Shown here: positions 44,702 to 53,404 of the stretch, piece after piece
Layout of the letters: every line of letters starts with the position of its first letter
Numbering within the stretch: the stretch's first letter is position 1
DNA from: Paenibacillus mendelii
GTDB taxonomy: Bacteria > Bacillota > Bacilli > Paenibacillales > Paenibacillaceae
DNA: 64,000 nucleotides
Direction: 5' to 3'
NCBI RefSeq assembly: GCF_024498075.1
Contig: NZ_JANHOF010000007.1
Span: 221,321-285,320 of the forward strand
Position numbers and translations under genes: made by a program
Notes under the pieces: generated by a model
Told to the model about the DNA's origin: nothing
Database searches by the model: none
Seen by the model: the letters and a program-made list of their open reading frames with translations, nothing else

Positions 44702-46651
44702 ATGTTAATTGTAAATAGTCAAAATATAAAGCAATACCACGGTGCCCAGCTTATTCTAGAGGATGTGACATTCGAAATTCATGACGGGGAGCGGGTGGGG
44801 CTTGTCGGCCGCAACGGGAGCGGCAAGACGACCCTGCTGCGTCTTCTTGCCAAGGAGCTGAAGCAAGACGAAGGGCAGCTTGCCATTCGCAAGGATACGC
44901 AGATCGGCTACTTGGCCCAAGTGCCGGAAGAATGGAGCTCGGCTACCGTCCATGACGTACTGGCATCGGGCTATAAGGATTTGCTCGATTGTAAGGCCAG
45001 TATGAACCAGCTGGAGCTTAGCATGTCCGATCCGTCGACAGCTGAGGACCCGGACCGGCTCGCCCGGCTGCTGGAGGCGTATTCCAAGCTGCAGGAGCGC
45101 TTCGAGCGTGATGGCGGCTATGAGATGGAGGCTCACATCGATCAAGTGGCGGGTGGTCTGCAGATTGCGAAGGCGTTCTACAAGCGGCGGTTCGATACGC
45201 TGTCAGGCGGCGAGCAAACCAAGATCGGCCTTGCCGCGCTGCTCATTCGCAGGCCTGGATTGCTGCTGCTTGACGAGCCGACCAACCATCTGGATATGGT
45301 CAGCGTGGAATGGTTGGAGACATTCATTAAACAGTATGATGGCGCATGTCTGATCGTATCCCATGATCGTACCTTCCTCGACCGCGTTGTGACGAAAATT
45401 ATAGAACTGGAAGATGGCGAGGCGCATACGTACTTGACCCATTACACCGGCTATATGAAGGAGAAAGAGGAGAGGCTGCTTCAGCTATTTGCCGACTATC
45501 AGGAACAGCAGAAGCGGATCAAGAAGATGAGGGAAACGATTCGCCAGCTGGAGGAGTGGGGACGGGTCGGGGGAAACGAGAAATTTTTCCGCCGCGCAGC
45601 TTCGATGAGAAAGGCGCTTGAACGAATGGAGAAGCTCAAGCGGCCGGTATTGGAACAGAAGGGGGCCGAGTTCGGGCTTTCACCAGCCGACCGCTCTGGA
45701 AGAAAGGTACTCCGGTTCGAAGGGTTAACGAAGTCCTTCGGTGCTGCTCAGGTGCTGAGCGGCATGAATGGCGAATTGGAATATGGGGAGAAGATTATGC
45801 TCGTCGGGCCCAACGGTTCCGGTAAATCAACGTTCATCAAGCTGCTTCTCGGTGAGGAGCATGCCGAGGAGGGAACGTTTGAATGGGGATCCCGGGTAGA
45901 TATTGGCTATTTGGCTCAGCTGGACCCGCCTGGGGATGGCCGTACAAGCGTACTCACCTATTTCCGCGAGGAAGCAGGGCTGGAAGAAGGGGAGGCCCGC
46001 TCTCGTCTCGCCCGCTATTTGTTCTACGGAGCGGACGTGTTCAAAACAGTGGGCCAGCTCTCGGGAGGCGAATGGACGCGGCTGCGGCTGGCGCTGCTTA
46101 TGCTCCGCAAACCGAATATGCTGATTCTCGATGAGCCGACCAACCACATGGATATTGCATCAAGAGAAGCGTTGGAGGAAGCGCTTGAGGAATTTCCGGG
46201 AACTATTCTGGCCATTACGCACGACCGCTATTTCATCAACCGGTTGGCCGACAAAGTGTGGGAGCTCGAGATGGGGCGAATTACCGTATACTTGGGCGAC
46301 TTCGACGCGTATCAGGAGAAGCGGGCGCAGCTGCAAGCGGATCGGGCTGCTGGCTATAATGCCGTAAGGAATCCATCATCCTCCGTGGATGTAAGAACCT
46401 TGTCTGAGTCCAAAGCACCCAGGGCGGCCAAATTGCCACGTTCTATGAAGGCCGGGAATGCTTCTGAGCGCTTGGAGCCTTCTATTGCCCAGCAGGAGAG
46501 CCGGCTTATCGAGCTGGATGCCCGGCTGAATAAGCTGTCCGAACAATCAACGGATACCGAAGAGCTGGCAGCGCTGTGGGCGGAGCGGGAAGCCGTTCAG
46601 GATAGGCTGAACCAGCTTTACGAGGAATGGATGGATCAAGAGAACCCGTGA
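44702..46651 (+). CDS. ABC-F family ATPase (ribosome-associated)
   Basis: The 649-residue protein has two ABC domains without membrane segments: Walker A GRNGSGKTT and GPNGSGKST, signatures LSGGEQTKIGLAALL and LSGGEWTRLRLALLM, Walker B LLLLDEPTNHLD and MLILDEPTNHMD. The linker (about residues 245-310) is charged and helical, as in the tRNA-facing arm of ABC-F factors, and a coiled-coil C terminus follows the second domain. ABC-F proteins act on the ribosome E site as translation factors or antibiotic-protection factors. The leader ORF and terminator upstream favour an inducible protective role. I cannot place it in a specific resistance subgroup. Confidence 0.92.
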   Translation: MLIVNSQNIKQYHGAQLILEDVTFEIHDGERVGLVGRNGSGKTTLLRLLAKELKQDEGQLAIRKDTQIGYLAQVPEEWSSATVHDVLASGYKDLLDCKASMNQLELSMSDPSTAEDPDRLARLLEAYSKLQERFERDGGYEMEAHIDQVAGGLQIAKAFYKRRFDTLSGGEQTKIGLAALLIRRPGLLLLDEPTNHLDMVSVEWLETFIKQYDGACLIVSHDRTFLDRVVTKIIELEDGEAHTYLTHYTGYMKEKEERLLQLFADYQEQQKRIKKMRETIRQLEEWGRVGGNEKFFRRAASMRKALERMEKLKRPVLEQKGAEFGLSPADRSGRKVLRFEGLTKSFGAAQVLSGMNGELEYGEKIMLVGPNGSGKSTFIKLLLGEEHAEEGTFEWGSRVDIGYLAQLDPPGDGRTSVLTYFREEAGLEEGEARSRLARYLFYGADVFKTVGQLSGGEWTRLRLALLMLRKPNMLILDEPTNHMDIASREALEEALEEFPGTILAITHDRYFINRLADKVWELEMGRITVYLGDFDAYQEKRAQLQADRAAGYNAVRNPSSSVDVRTLSESKAPRAAKLPRSMKAGNASERLEPSIAQQESRLIELDARLNKLSEQSTDTEELAALWAEREAVQDRLNQLYEEWMDQENP

Positions 46652-46667
46652 ATAAGGGAACGAATAA

Positions 46668-46714
46668 AGAGGGCTGAGCCAAAGTCGTTAATTCGACTTC
46701 GCTCAGCCCCCTTT
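46668..46714. terminator. Bidirectional terminator between convergent operons
   Basis: GGGCTGAGC (46671-46679) pairs with 46701-46709 and AAGTCG with CGACTT inside. T-rich tails occur on both strands. Confidence 0.85.
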
Positions 46715-46743
46715 GTATGCAAGCTATTGGAATGCCATGCTAA

Positions 46744-47538
46744 CTACCCGAATACGACGCGATCATCAGTCATCTTATGGCCGCTGATTTGTTCGAATTC
46801 GCCAAGCAGCTGAGCAACGGTCAGATCCTTCTTCCGTTCCTCGTTCACATCCAGGATGATCCGGCCCTTATCCATCATGATGAGCCGGTTGCCGAGCCGG
46901 ATGGCCTGCTCCATGTTATGGGTGACCATCAGCGTTGTCAGCTTCATCTCCCGGACGATGCTCTCGGTCAGGCGGGTAATCAATTCCGCTCTAGATGGAT
47001 CAAGCGCAGCGGTATGCTCGTCGAGCAGCAGGATTTGTGGTTTTGTGAATGTCGCCATTAGCAGGCTTAACGCCTGGCGCTCCCCGCCCGACAGCTGGCC
47101 GACCTTCGCACGTATCCGTTTTTCTAGACCAAGATTGAGCCGCCCCAGCTGCTCATAGAACAGCTTGCGTCTTCTCGCCGTAACGCCGAACGCAAGACCG
47201 CGAGACTTGTCGCGGGAATAGGCCATGGCGAGGTTTTCCTCGATCGTCATATGCGGCGCAGTGCCTGCCATCGGATCTTGGAAGACCCTTCCGATCCACC
47301 GGCTGCGCTGATGCTCCTGAAGATGCGTAATAGCCGAGTTGTTGATTTTGACATGGCCCGTATCTGGCGTCATGACTCCGGAGATAACGTTCATGAGCGT
47401 CGACTTGCCGGCGCCATTACTGCCGATGACGGTAATGAAGTCGCCGGGATTCAGCTTCAGGTTGATGCCGAATAATGCGATCTTCTCGTCCGGCGTTCCG
47501 GGATAGAACAATTTCGATACGTTAGAAAGCTCGAGCAT
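46744..47538 (-). CDS. ABC importer ATP-binding protein (TrpZ-like)
   Basis: The 264-residue ATPase has Walker A GSNGAGKST, signature LSGGERQALSLLMA, Walker B ILLLDEHTAALD (His replaces the usual Pro) and the switch His in VTHNM. The DEHTAALDP variant is typical of the ATPase of TrpXYZ-type importers. Its start overlaps the permease stop. It completes a binding protein-permease-ATPase operon read from 49606 to 46744. Confidence 0.9.
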   Translation of the reverse strand: MLELSNVSKLFYPGTPDEKIALFGINLKLNPGDFITVIGSNGAGKSTLMNVISGVMTPDTGHVKINNSAITHLQEHQRSRWIGRVFQDPMAGTAPHMTIEENLAMAYSRDKSRGLAFGVTARRRKLFYEQLGRLNLGLEKRIRAKVGQLSGGERQALSLLMATFTKPQILLLDEHTAALDPSRAELITRLTESIVREMKLTTLMVTHNMEQAIRLGNRLIMMDKGRIILDVNEERKKDLTVAQLLGEFEQISGHKMTDDRVVFG

Positions 47539-48470
47539 TATCGTGCACCTCCTGTTGGCGTTGGCGTCTTCGATGCCTCGGCTGTTAGCTGAGCCGACCG
47601 TTTCTTGGCCATGCTCTTCTGCTTCATCGCCCGCCGCGCTGAAGGAAGTACGAGCGCTACGATGACGATCAAGGCTGTAATAAGCTTCAAATCCGATGCT
47701 TCAAGCCACTCCACCCGCAGAGCGAGTGCAACGACGATCCGATAGACGATGGAGCCCAGAACAGCGGCAAGCGTCGCCCAGAAGACGGTGCGGGCACCGA
47801 AGATCGCTTCGCCGATAATGACGGAGGCCAGACCGATTACGATCATGCCGATCCCCATCGAGATATCCGCATAGCTCGATTGCTGGGCAATTAATCCGCC
47901 TGAAAGTGCGACAAGACCGTTGGACAAGCTGATGCCGAGCATCTTTGTATTGTCGGTATTGGCACCGAAGCTGCGAATCATGCGTGGGTTGTCGCCAGTC
48001 GCCCGGAGTGCAAGTCCCATATCGGTACGCAGGAAGGCGTCCAGCAGAAACTTAATCACGAGAATACAGACAGCCATGACGATAAGCTTGACCCAAATCG
48101 GGGATATAGAGGAAAACATAGGCTCGATATCAAGCAAGGAAGTATTCGGCTTGCCCATGATGCGAAGATTTATTGAATGGAGAGCAATCATCATCAGGAT
48201 GCCTGAAAGCAACCCGTTAATTTTGCCCTTGGTATGCAGTAGGCCTGTGCACGCACCCGCTACCGTTCCGGCAAGGAAGGCGGCGATCATGGCGATCCAC
48301 ATCGAATAGCCATTCGAAAGCAGGACAGCAGCAACTGCGCCTCCTGTTGCAAAGCTTCCGTCCACGGTTAAGTCGGGAAAATCGAGAATGCGGAATGTAA
48401 TAAAGACGCCAAGCGCCATTAAACTGTACAGTAGGCCGAGCTCGACTGCACCATACATCGAGTCAAGCAT
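47538..48470 (-). CDS. ABC importer permease (TrpY-like)
   Basis: A 310-residue membrane protein with about eight to nine membrane segments of the branched-chain-amino-acid/ribose permease superfamily (LLYSLMALGVFITFRILDFPDLTVDGSF at the N terminus). This motif is characteristic of the TrpY-like permeases paired with TrpX binding proteins. GGAGGAC precedes its ATG. The C-terminal 30 residues are basic and probably cytoplasmic. Confidence 0.9.
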   Translation of the reverse strand: MLDSMYGAVELGLLYSLMALGVFITFRILDFPDLTVDGSFATGGAVAAVLLSNGYSMWIAMIAAFLAGTVAGACTGLLHTKGKINGLLSGILMMIALHSINLRIMGKPNTSLLDIEPMFSSISPIWVKLIVMAVCILVIKFLLDAFLRTDMGLALRATGDNPRMIRSFGANTDNTKMLGISLSNGLVALSGGLIAQQSSYADISMGIGMIVIGLASVIIGEAIFGARTVFWATLAAVLGSIVYRIVVALALRVEWLEASDLKLITALIVIVALVLPSARRAMKQKSMAKKRSAQLTAEASKTPTPTGGAR

Positions 48471-48521
48471 GATTGTCCTCCTTTACCAATATTTACAGAT
48501 GGGTTGATAACAGCATGAAGA

Positions 48522-48549
48522 GGGAGTGAACGAAAGAACGTTCACTCCC
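48522..48549 (-). promoter_or_regulatory. Intercistronic stem-loop after the TrpX-like gene
   Basis: A perfect 11-bp stem (48522-48532 with 48539-48549) has a 6-nt loop and starts 10 nt after the binding-protein stop on the minus strand. It is the third binding-protein gene of the window with a hairpin in exactly this place. Confidence 0.78.
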
Positions 48550-48559
48550 GCATTATCAA

Positions 48560-49606
48560 TTATTGAATCAGGTTTTGTTCTTGATCTTTCACTTGGCTCT
48601 TCATATCGTCTGTTACTTCAATACCGTAATCAGCTGCAGCTTTAAGGTTAAGAATAAGGTCAAGCTTGTCCGGAACGGTAACTTTCATTTCGGCAGGTTT
48701 CTTGCCGTTCTTCAGAACTTCTACAGCCATTTGGCCGACTTGGTAACCATGGTCGTAGTACTTGAAGCCGACGGTTGCGAAGGCACCCTTCTCGACGGTG
48801 TCACGATCACTAGAGAAGAAAGGGATCTTCTTATTTTTTGCAACTTGCAAAATGGCATCCACGCCACTTACAACTTTATTGTCAAGCGTAATGTAGAATG
48901 CATCCACGCGGCCTACCAGTGATTCAGCAGCTTGCTTAACTTCAGATGAGTTGGTAATGGCGGCTTTCACAAGCTTGATACCGTGTTTGGTCAATGTCTC
49001 TTCGGCTTTCTTCGCCATAATGACTGCATTCGGTTCGCCTTCATTGATGACAATACCGACGGTCTTGATATTAGGGAAGCTGCCAGCGATGAAGTCCATC
49101 AGCTTGACGATCGCTTCCGGGTTCGTATCGGATGCACCTGAGATGTTGCCTCCAGGCTGGTCTACGTTCGTAACAAGCTTAGCATCAACCGGATCGGTTA
49201 CAGCAGCGAATAACAGCGGCGTATCCTTCACCTTCGAAGCAAGTGCGACAGCGGACGGAGTTGCGATCCCGAGAACGAGGTCGTTCTTCTGGCCGGCAAT
49301 TTTCTGTGCGATCGACAGGTTATTCGCCGGATCGTCCTGTGCATTGTTGTAATCAACTTTCAGGTTGTCGCCTTCGGTCAGGCCGGCATCCTTCAGTGCG
49401 GCTAGGAAGCCTTCTCGCGTAGCGTCCAGGGATGGATGCTCGACGATTTGTGAAATCGCGATCGTGTACGTTTTCTTCTCCGCATTTCCAGCTCCGCCCC
49501 CTGCGTTGCCCGAATCGGTGTTTCCGTTCTCGGTAGCTTTGCTTCCACAGCCTGCAGTTATCAGGACGGCTGAAAGGACAAGCGCTAGCCATGTCATTTT
49601 TTTCAC
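48560..49606 (-). CDS. TrpX-like ABC solute-binding lipoprotein
   Basis: The 348-residue protein starts at GTG after GAGAGGGG. The signal peptide ends in ITAGC (Cys20), followed by a Gly/Asn-rich linker and the ABC_sub_bind fold (TIAISQIVEHPSLDATREGFLAALKDAG; LLFAAVTDPVDAKLV; VGIVINEGEPNAV). In other Firmicutes relatives import tryptophan, tyrosine or other small ligands, often under T-box control; no T-box was seen here, so the ligand remains open. A structured leader precedes it. Confidence 0.92.
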   Translation of the reverse strand: MKKMTWLALVLSAVLITAGCGSKATENGNTDSGNAGGGAGNAEKKTYTIAISQIVEHPSLDATREGFLAALKDAGLTEGDNLKVDYNNAQDDPANNLSIAQKIAGQKNDLVLGIATPSAVALASKVKDTPLLFAAVTDPVDAKLVTNVDQPGGNISGASDTNPEAIVKLMDFIAGSFPNIKTVGIVINEGEPNAVIMAKKAEETLTKHGIKLVKAAITNSSEVKQAAESLVGRVDAFYITLDNKVVSGVDAILQVAKNKKIPFFSSDRDTVEKGAFATVGFKYYDHGYQVGQMAVEVLKNGKKPAEMKVTVPDKLDLILNLKAAADYGIEVTDDMKSQVKDQEQNLIQ

Positions 49607-49636
49607 GTAAATTTGCCCCTCTCAATAATGGACGCC

Positions 49637-49706
49637 ACACATAAAACGGTTTAACGCTTTGGTCCATAAAAGCGGAAAAGCGTTGATGTTACGCCGTTTT
49701 TTGTGT
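49637..49706 (-). promoter_or_regulatory. Structured 5' leader of the TrpX-like operon
   Basis: Two nested inverted repeats are present: outer arms 49637-49649 and 49694-49706 (12 of 13 paired) and inner arms AACGCTTT (49653-49660) with AAAGCGTT (49677-49684). Together they make a 70-nt rod ending about 30 nt before the GTG start. It matches no riboswitch class that I recognise. TTGACG and TTGCAC with AT-rich -10-like boxes lie just upstream. Confidence 0.55.
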
Positions 49707-50028
49707 ATGCGTTAACATATAATATACCATATTAAGGTGCAACAACCGATTCGTCAATTGAATATAAAAACCAACTATTTACATGCGAAAGGTCTGCTCC
49801 CACTATACATTATGTATTATACAAGTATTATTTCGTTACGTCATGTGTATAACATTAATTACCATTTATATTGGGTGGATAAACAGGCAAGCACGATGGG
49901 ATAGAACCATATATACAAGCGCCCCTTCACAGTTGGTGAAAGGGCGCTTATCTATAGCAAACTCGATTCATTGCGGTCCATTAGTCCAGCAATGGTTGAG
50001 CGGATTGGTATAACCTTACAGCAAGCGT
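49707..50028. other. Intergenic region with a terminator-like hairpin
   Basis: AT-rich, without a convincing gene. A frame at 49783-50013 has no ribosome site and no domain. A hairpin at 49917-49949 (AAGCGCCCC-type stem, 13 of 14 paired) resembles a terminator but ends no visible gene on the plus strand; on the minus strand it could stop transcription from the MFS gene. Confidence 0.5.
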
Positions 50029-50068
50029 TGTGGATAAAGTGGATATGTTGTTGATAAGTTGGGGATAA
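50029..50068. repeat. Cluster of DnaA-box-like 9-mers
   Basis: TGTGGATAA (50029-50037, the exact complement of TTATCCACA) is followed in the same orientation by AGTGGATAT (50038), TGTTGATAA (50049) and TGGGGATAA (50060), the last two each with one mismatch. Spacings of 9-11 bp put all four on one face of the helix. Confidence 0.6.
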
Positions 50069-50078
50069 GAACAATTGA

Positions 50079-51275
50079 TCAAGCTCCCGCTTTCTCCAGG
50101 ACGGGCTCGACGACACACCTATGCTTGCGTATGCGGTTTAGTTTTATGGAAGCGAAGGCTGTACCTGCCGCGATGGCGACACCCAATGCGCCGATCCAAC
50201 TAATGGACGATAGTGAAGCCCGCTCGACGACAACGCCGCCGATGCCTGCGCCTGCCGCCATGCCCAGCTGAAGAACGGAGCTGTTCAGGCTTAGCATAAT
50301 GCCGGAGGCTCCAGGGGCAAGCGTTAATAAATAATACTGCTGCGTTGGCCCCGTCGTCCACGCGGTGAACGACCATAGCATCAACAGCGGAAACACGATG
50401 GCCGGGGTTCCGGCGGTTAGAGACAAGAGGATCAGAGCAGCGGCATGAATGCCTATTCCGCCTACCAGCGTAAGGGGAACCCCCCATCTGTCCGTACTGT
50501 AACCGCCGAATTTCGACCCGATCAAGCTTGCGATTCCGAATGCGAACAACCCGGCGCTTACGCCTTTCTCGCTCATTCCTGTTACGGTCAGAAGAAACGG
50601 TGATATATACGTATAGGCGATGGCGTAGCCGCTAATCCAGAGAAAGGTAACTGCCAAAGCAATGGCGATTCTGGGCTGTTTCAAGAGGGCCAGCTGGCTT
50701 CGCAGCGGTACGGGCTCTTCGCCAGCGCTCTGCGGCAGGGCGAAGTAGATGATAAACATGGCAAGCACCCCAAGCAGACCGATCCCCCCGAAGATGGCTT
50801 TCCAGTCGTAGACGGAGGCAATGACTCTGCCAAGAGGTACGCCCACGATTAAGGCCGTACTGAAGCCCATAACGAGTGTCGCGATGGCGCTCCCTTGTTT
50901 GTCAGGCGGAGCGAGCTTAGAGGCTACCGTCAGCCCTGTAACGACGAATACTCCGGTGCTGAGCGCCAGGACGATTCGCGAGGCCACAAGAAATTCGAAA
51001 TTGGGCGATAGGGCTGCGATGATGTTACCGGCGATAAACACAGCAAGTGAGTAGAGCAGAAGCTTCCGTCTTTCCACGCGGGCTGTAACAGCCATGAGAA
51101 AGGGAGTGCCGAAGGCGTAAGCCAGTGAGAACACCGTAATTAGCTGACCCGCAGCAGAAACGGAAACACCGGTATCTTCCGCAACCTTATCCAGAATACC
51201 TGCAATAATAAATTCTGACGTTCCGACCAGAAAAGTGACGATGGCCAGTATATAGATTTTCCAAGCGTTCGACAT
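50079..51275 (-). CDS. MFS drug/solute exporter (DHA1-type)
   Basis: This 398-residue protein has 12 predicted membrane segments. MSNAWKIYILAIVTFLVGTSEFIIAGILDKVAEDTGVS and the loop 2-3/antiporter segments (TARVERRKLLLY; ALIVGVPLGRVIA) fit the YdhP/AraJ-like DHA1 group, which exports drugs, sugars or nucleosides. It is the second gene after an ArsR repressor, and a palindrome just upstream matches the one before the repressor, so it is probably induced by its own substrate. Confidence 0.9.
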   Translation of the reverse strand: MSNAWKIYILAIVTFLVGTSEFIIAGILDKVAEDTGVSVSAAGQLITVFSLAYAFGTPFLMAVTARVERRKLLLYSLAVFIAGNIIAALSPNFEFLVASRIVLALSTGVFVVTGLTVASKLAPPDKQGSAIATLVMGFSTALIVGVPLGRVIASVYDWKAIFGGIGLLGVLAMFIIYFALPQSAGEEPVPLRSQLALLKQPRIAIALAVTFLWISGYAIAYTYISPFLLTVTGMSEKGVSAGLFAFGIASLIGSKFGGYSTDRWGVPLTLVGGIGIHAAALILLSLTAGTPAIVFPLLMLWSFTAWTTGPTQQYYLLTLAPGASGIMLSLNSSVLQLGMAAGAGIGGVVVERASLSSISWIGALGVAIAAGTAFASIKLNRIRKHRCVVEPVLEKAGA

Positions 51276-51302
51276 GGTCCCTCGTCTCCTCTCTTTATTT
51301 CG

Positions 51303-51326
51303 ATATTTCTAAAAACATAGAAATAT
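51303..51326. promoter_or_regulatory. ArsR-type operator before the MFS gene
   Basis: ATATTTCTA and TAGAAATAT form a perfect 9-bp inverted repeat with a 6-nt spacer, between the repressor and exporter genes. Confidence 0.75.
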
Positions 51327-51337
51327 AAACAAAAATA

Positions 51338-51619
51338 TTACGCCAGCAAATATGGCGCATATTTCTCTGCCATCTCACGGTCCACACTATAGTAGATATA
51401 AGTGCCGTCTTTGCGGAGATTCAGCAGACCGCAGTCCGTTAACTGCTTGAGATGATGAGATAGCGTTGAACCGGCGACGGATTCGAGCTTGCCTGCGATA
51501 TCGGAGCAGCATAGATTACGCTCTTCGGTTAGCAGCAGGGCGATTCTGAGCCGGGTCGGTTCTCCTAGCGCTTTATATACCTTGACAGCTTGCCTTACGT
51601 CCGCGTTATCTTCGGCCAT
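51338..51619 (-). CDS. ArsR-family repressor
   Basis: A winged-helix regulator of about 93 residues: KVYKALGEPTRLRIALLLTEERNLCCSDIAGKLESVAGSTLSHHLKQLTDCGLLNLRKDGTYIYYSV. Two adjacent Cys in helix 3 (NLCCSDI) lie where some ArsR proteins bind metals or arsenite, but the exporter downstream is not a metal pump. The ATG at 51619 follows GGGAG; upstream starts to 51643 are possible. Palindromes lie both before this gene and before the exporter. Confidence 0.9.
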   Translation of the reverse strand: MAEDNADVRQAVKVYKALGEPTRLRIALLLTEERNLCCSDIAGKLESVAGSTLSHHLKQLTDCGLLNLRKDGTYIYYSVDREMAEKYAPYLLA

Positions 51620-51645
51620 ATGCTGTCTCACTCCCATCTGCATCT

Positions 51646-51669
51646 ATATTTCTAAACTTATCGAAATAA
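51646..51669. promoter_or_regulatory. ArsR-type operator before the repressor gene
   Basis: ATATTTCTA is followed after 6 nt by TCGAAATAA. The first half-site is identical to that at 51303, the second differs at two positions, and the spacer has the same length, so one repressor should bind both. Confidence 0.68.
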
Positions 51670-51711
51670 AAATAACATACCTGGCCCTGGAAGTAAACCG
51701 TGAATTCGAAT

Positions 51712-51741
51712 AAAAAAAATTCGGCCCCTAAGCGGGGCCGA
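51712..51741 (-). terminator. Intrinsic terminator of the MATE gene
   Basis: TCGGCCCC (51721-51728) pairs with 51734-51741. On the minus strand the stem is followed by eight T residues. Confidence 0.9.
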
Positions 51742-51748
51742 GTACGAA

Positions 51749-53149
51749 CTAGCTTGCAGAGCCAGCCACAGCGGCAGCTGCAGGTTCCATGGGATCAACG
51801 AGTGAACGCTTCTCCCACACCCTGCTTCGCCAGCGCTGCCACATGATGATCCCTCGCAGCCACTCATCGGCGGCAATCGCCAGCCACACCCCGACAAGTC
51901 CCATATCCAGACGGAATACGAGCATATAGCCAAGAGGCAGACTCATGCACACCATCGAAATAAAACCCATATACACCGGAAATTTCACATCGCCTGCCGC
52001 CCGCAAAGCATTGATGAACACAAGGTTAACTGAGCGTCCCGTTTCGAGCACGATACTGAACAGAATGACATGTGAGGCCATACGAATGACATCCGTGCTA
52101 TCGGTGAACAGGCCAATTAACGGCTCGCGGAATGCTATGACCACGATATCGACCACGATTGTAATGGTCACGCTCCAGATAACGCTTTGCAGTACCCGCC
52201 GGTACGCCTGGTCTTTCAGCCGTGCGCCGACGTAGCGACCAACGATAATGGCCGTACCCATCCCGATCGCCGCACTGAACAAGTAGATATACTGTGATAT
52301 TGTCATGGCGTAAGAGCGGGATGCGAGCGCTGCTGCGCCCAAGAAGGTAACGTAGTAGAGAAAGACCGTTTGACAAGCGTGATAGGTCACCTGCTCGAGA
52401 GCGGACGGAATGCCGACCGACAGGATTTTACGAATATACGTCTTGGAGAACGTCACATAGTCGCGCAGCATAATGCGGACCTCCATGACGCGGTAGAGCA
52501 CCCAAGCGAAGACAACCAGCGCCAGCGCGCGGCTGATCACCGTGGATACCGCGGCACCGGCTACGCCCATTTCTTGAAATCCGAGATAGCCGAAGATGAG
52601 CACGTAGTTAAGCCCAACGTGAATCACGTTCATGCCGAGAGCGACATACATGGATTCCTTCGTGAATCCGTACGTACGCACCAGGCTGGCGATGACATTG
52701 ATAAGTGCCTGCAAAAAGAGAAATCCGCCTACGATCCCCATATACGTATTCGCATACTCGAGCACCTGTCCGTCCAGGTTCATCGAGCTAAGAATGGCAT
52801 CACTGAAGATGAACAGCGCCGCGCTGACTACCAGTCCGAGCAGCAGGTTCAGCGTGATCGATAATGCTGCGATCTTGGAGGCCTCAAGCATCCTGCGGGA
52901 GCCTATATATTGCGCCACGACGACGGATGCGCCGTTGCTGATGACTTCCATGATGAGGATGCAAATAAAGATATACTGATTCACGACGCCGACCGCGGAT
53001 ACCGCATCGTCGGATACCCCGCTCAGCATCAGGGTATCTGCCGTTCCCATCAACATAAACAGCAATACTTCGAGAAATATCGGCCACGTGAGTTTATACA
53101 AATTCAAGCTTACGCCGCCTGTTTTATTATTCATAGCTGCCTGTTCCAT
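51749..53149 (-). CDS. MATE-family efflux protein
   Basis: The 466-residue protein has 12 predicted membrane segments in two related halves; the first begins YKLTWPIFLEVLLFMLMGTADTLMLSGVSDDAVSAVG, the typical MATE N terminus. These proteins export cationic drugs or metabolites using Na+ or H+ gradients. The ATG at 53149 is chosen, but GTG 53164 and ATG 53134 are alternatives because no strong ribosome site is visible. A single-gene unit with a strong terminator. Confidence 0.92.
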   Translation of the reverse strand: MEQAAMNNKTGGVSLNLYKLTWPIFLEVLLFMLMGTADTLMLSGVSDDAVSAVGVVNQYIFICILIMEVISNGASVVVAQYIGSRRMLEASKIAALSITLNLLLGLVVSAALFIFSDAILSSMNLDGQVLEYANTYMGIVGGFLFLQALINVIASLVRTYGFTKESMYVALGMNVIHVGLNYVLIFGYLGFQEMGVAGAAVSTVISRALALVVFAWVLYRVMEVRIMLRDYVTFSKTYIRKILSVGIPSALEQVTYHACQTVFLYYVTFLGAAALASRSYAMTISQYIYLFSAAIGMGTAIIVGRYVGARLKDQAYRRVLQSVIWSVTITIVVDIVVIAFREPLIGLFTDSTDVIRMASHVILFSIVLETGRSVNLVFINALRAAGDVKFPVYMGFISMVCMSLPLGYMLVFRLDMGLVGVWLAIAADEWLRGIIMWQRWRSRVWEKRSLVDPMEPAAAAVAGSAS

Positions 53150-53404
53150 TCTGACTGCCTGCACATCCGTTCTTATCGCTTAATTTTGAACAATGAAGCT
53201 ATAGTATCACAGAACGGCGAAGGTTTTCATAGATTTTCATAAAAAATATATTTTCCAATCCATGCATGCCAAAATCGATGGGCCGGCACACCGTTTTTGA
53301 TAAAATCGAGAGCGGATTCTGAACGAAATGAATGATGGATGATATAATAAGAAAAGCAACTTGTGGAAAACAATGGATGCACAAACGAAACGGAGGATCG
53401 AAGC

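Noticed and set aside
49783..50013. 76-codon plus-strand ORF
   Set aside because: No ribosome site, no recognisable domain, and a terminator-like hairpin lies inside the frame.
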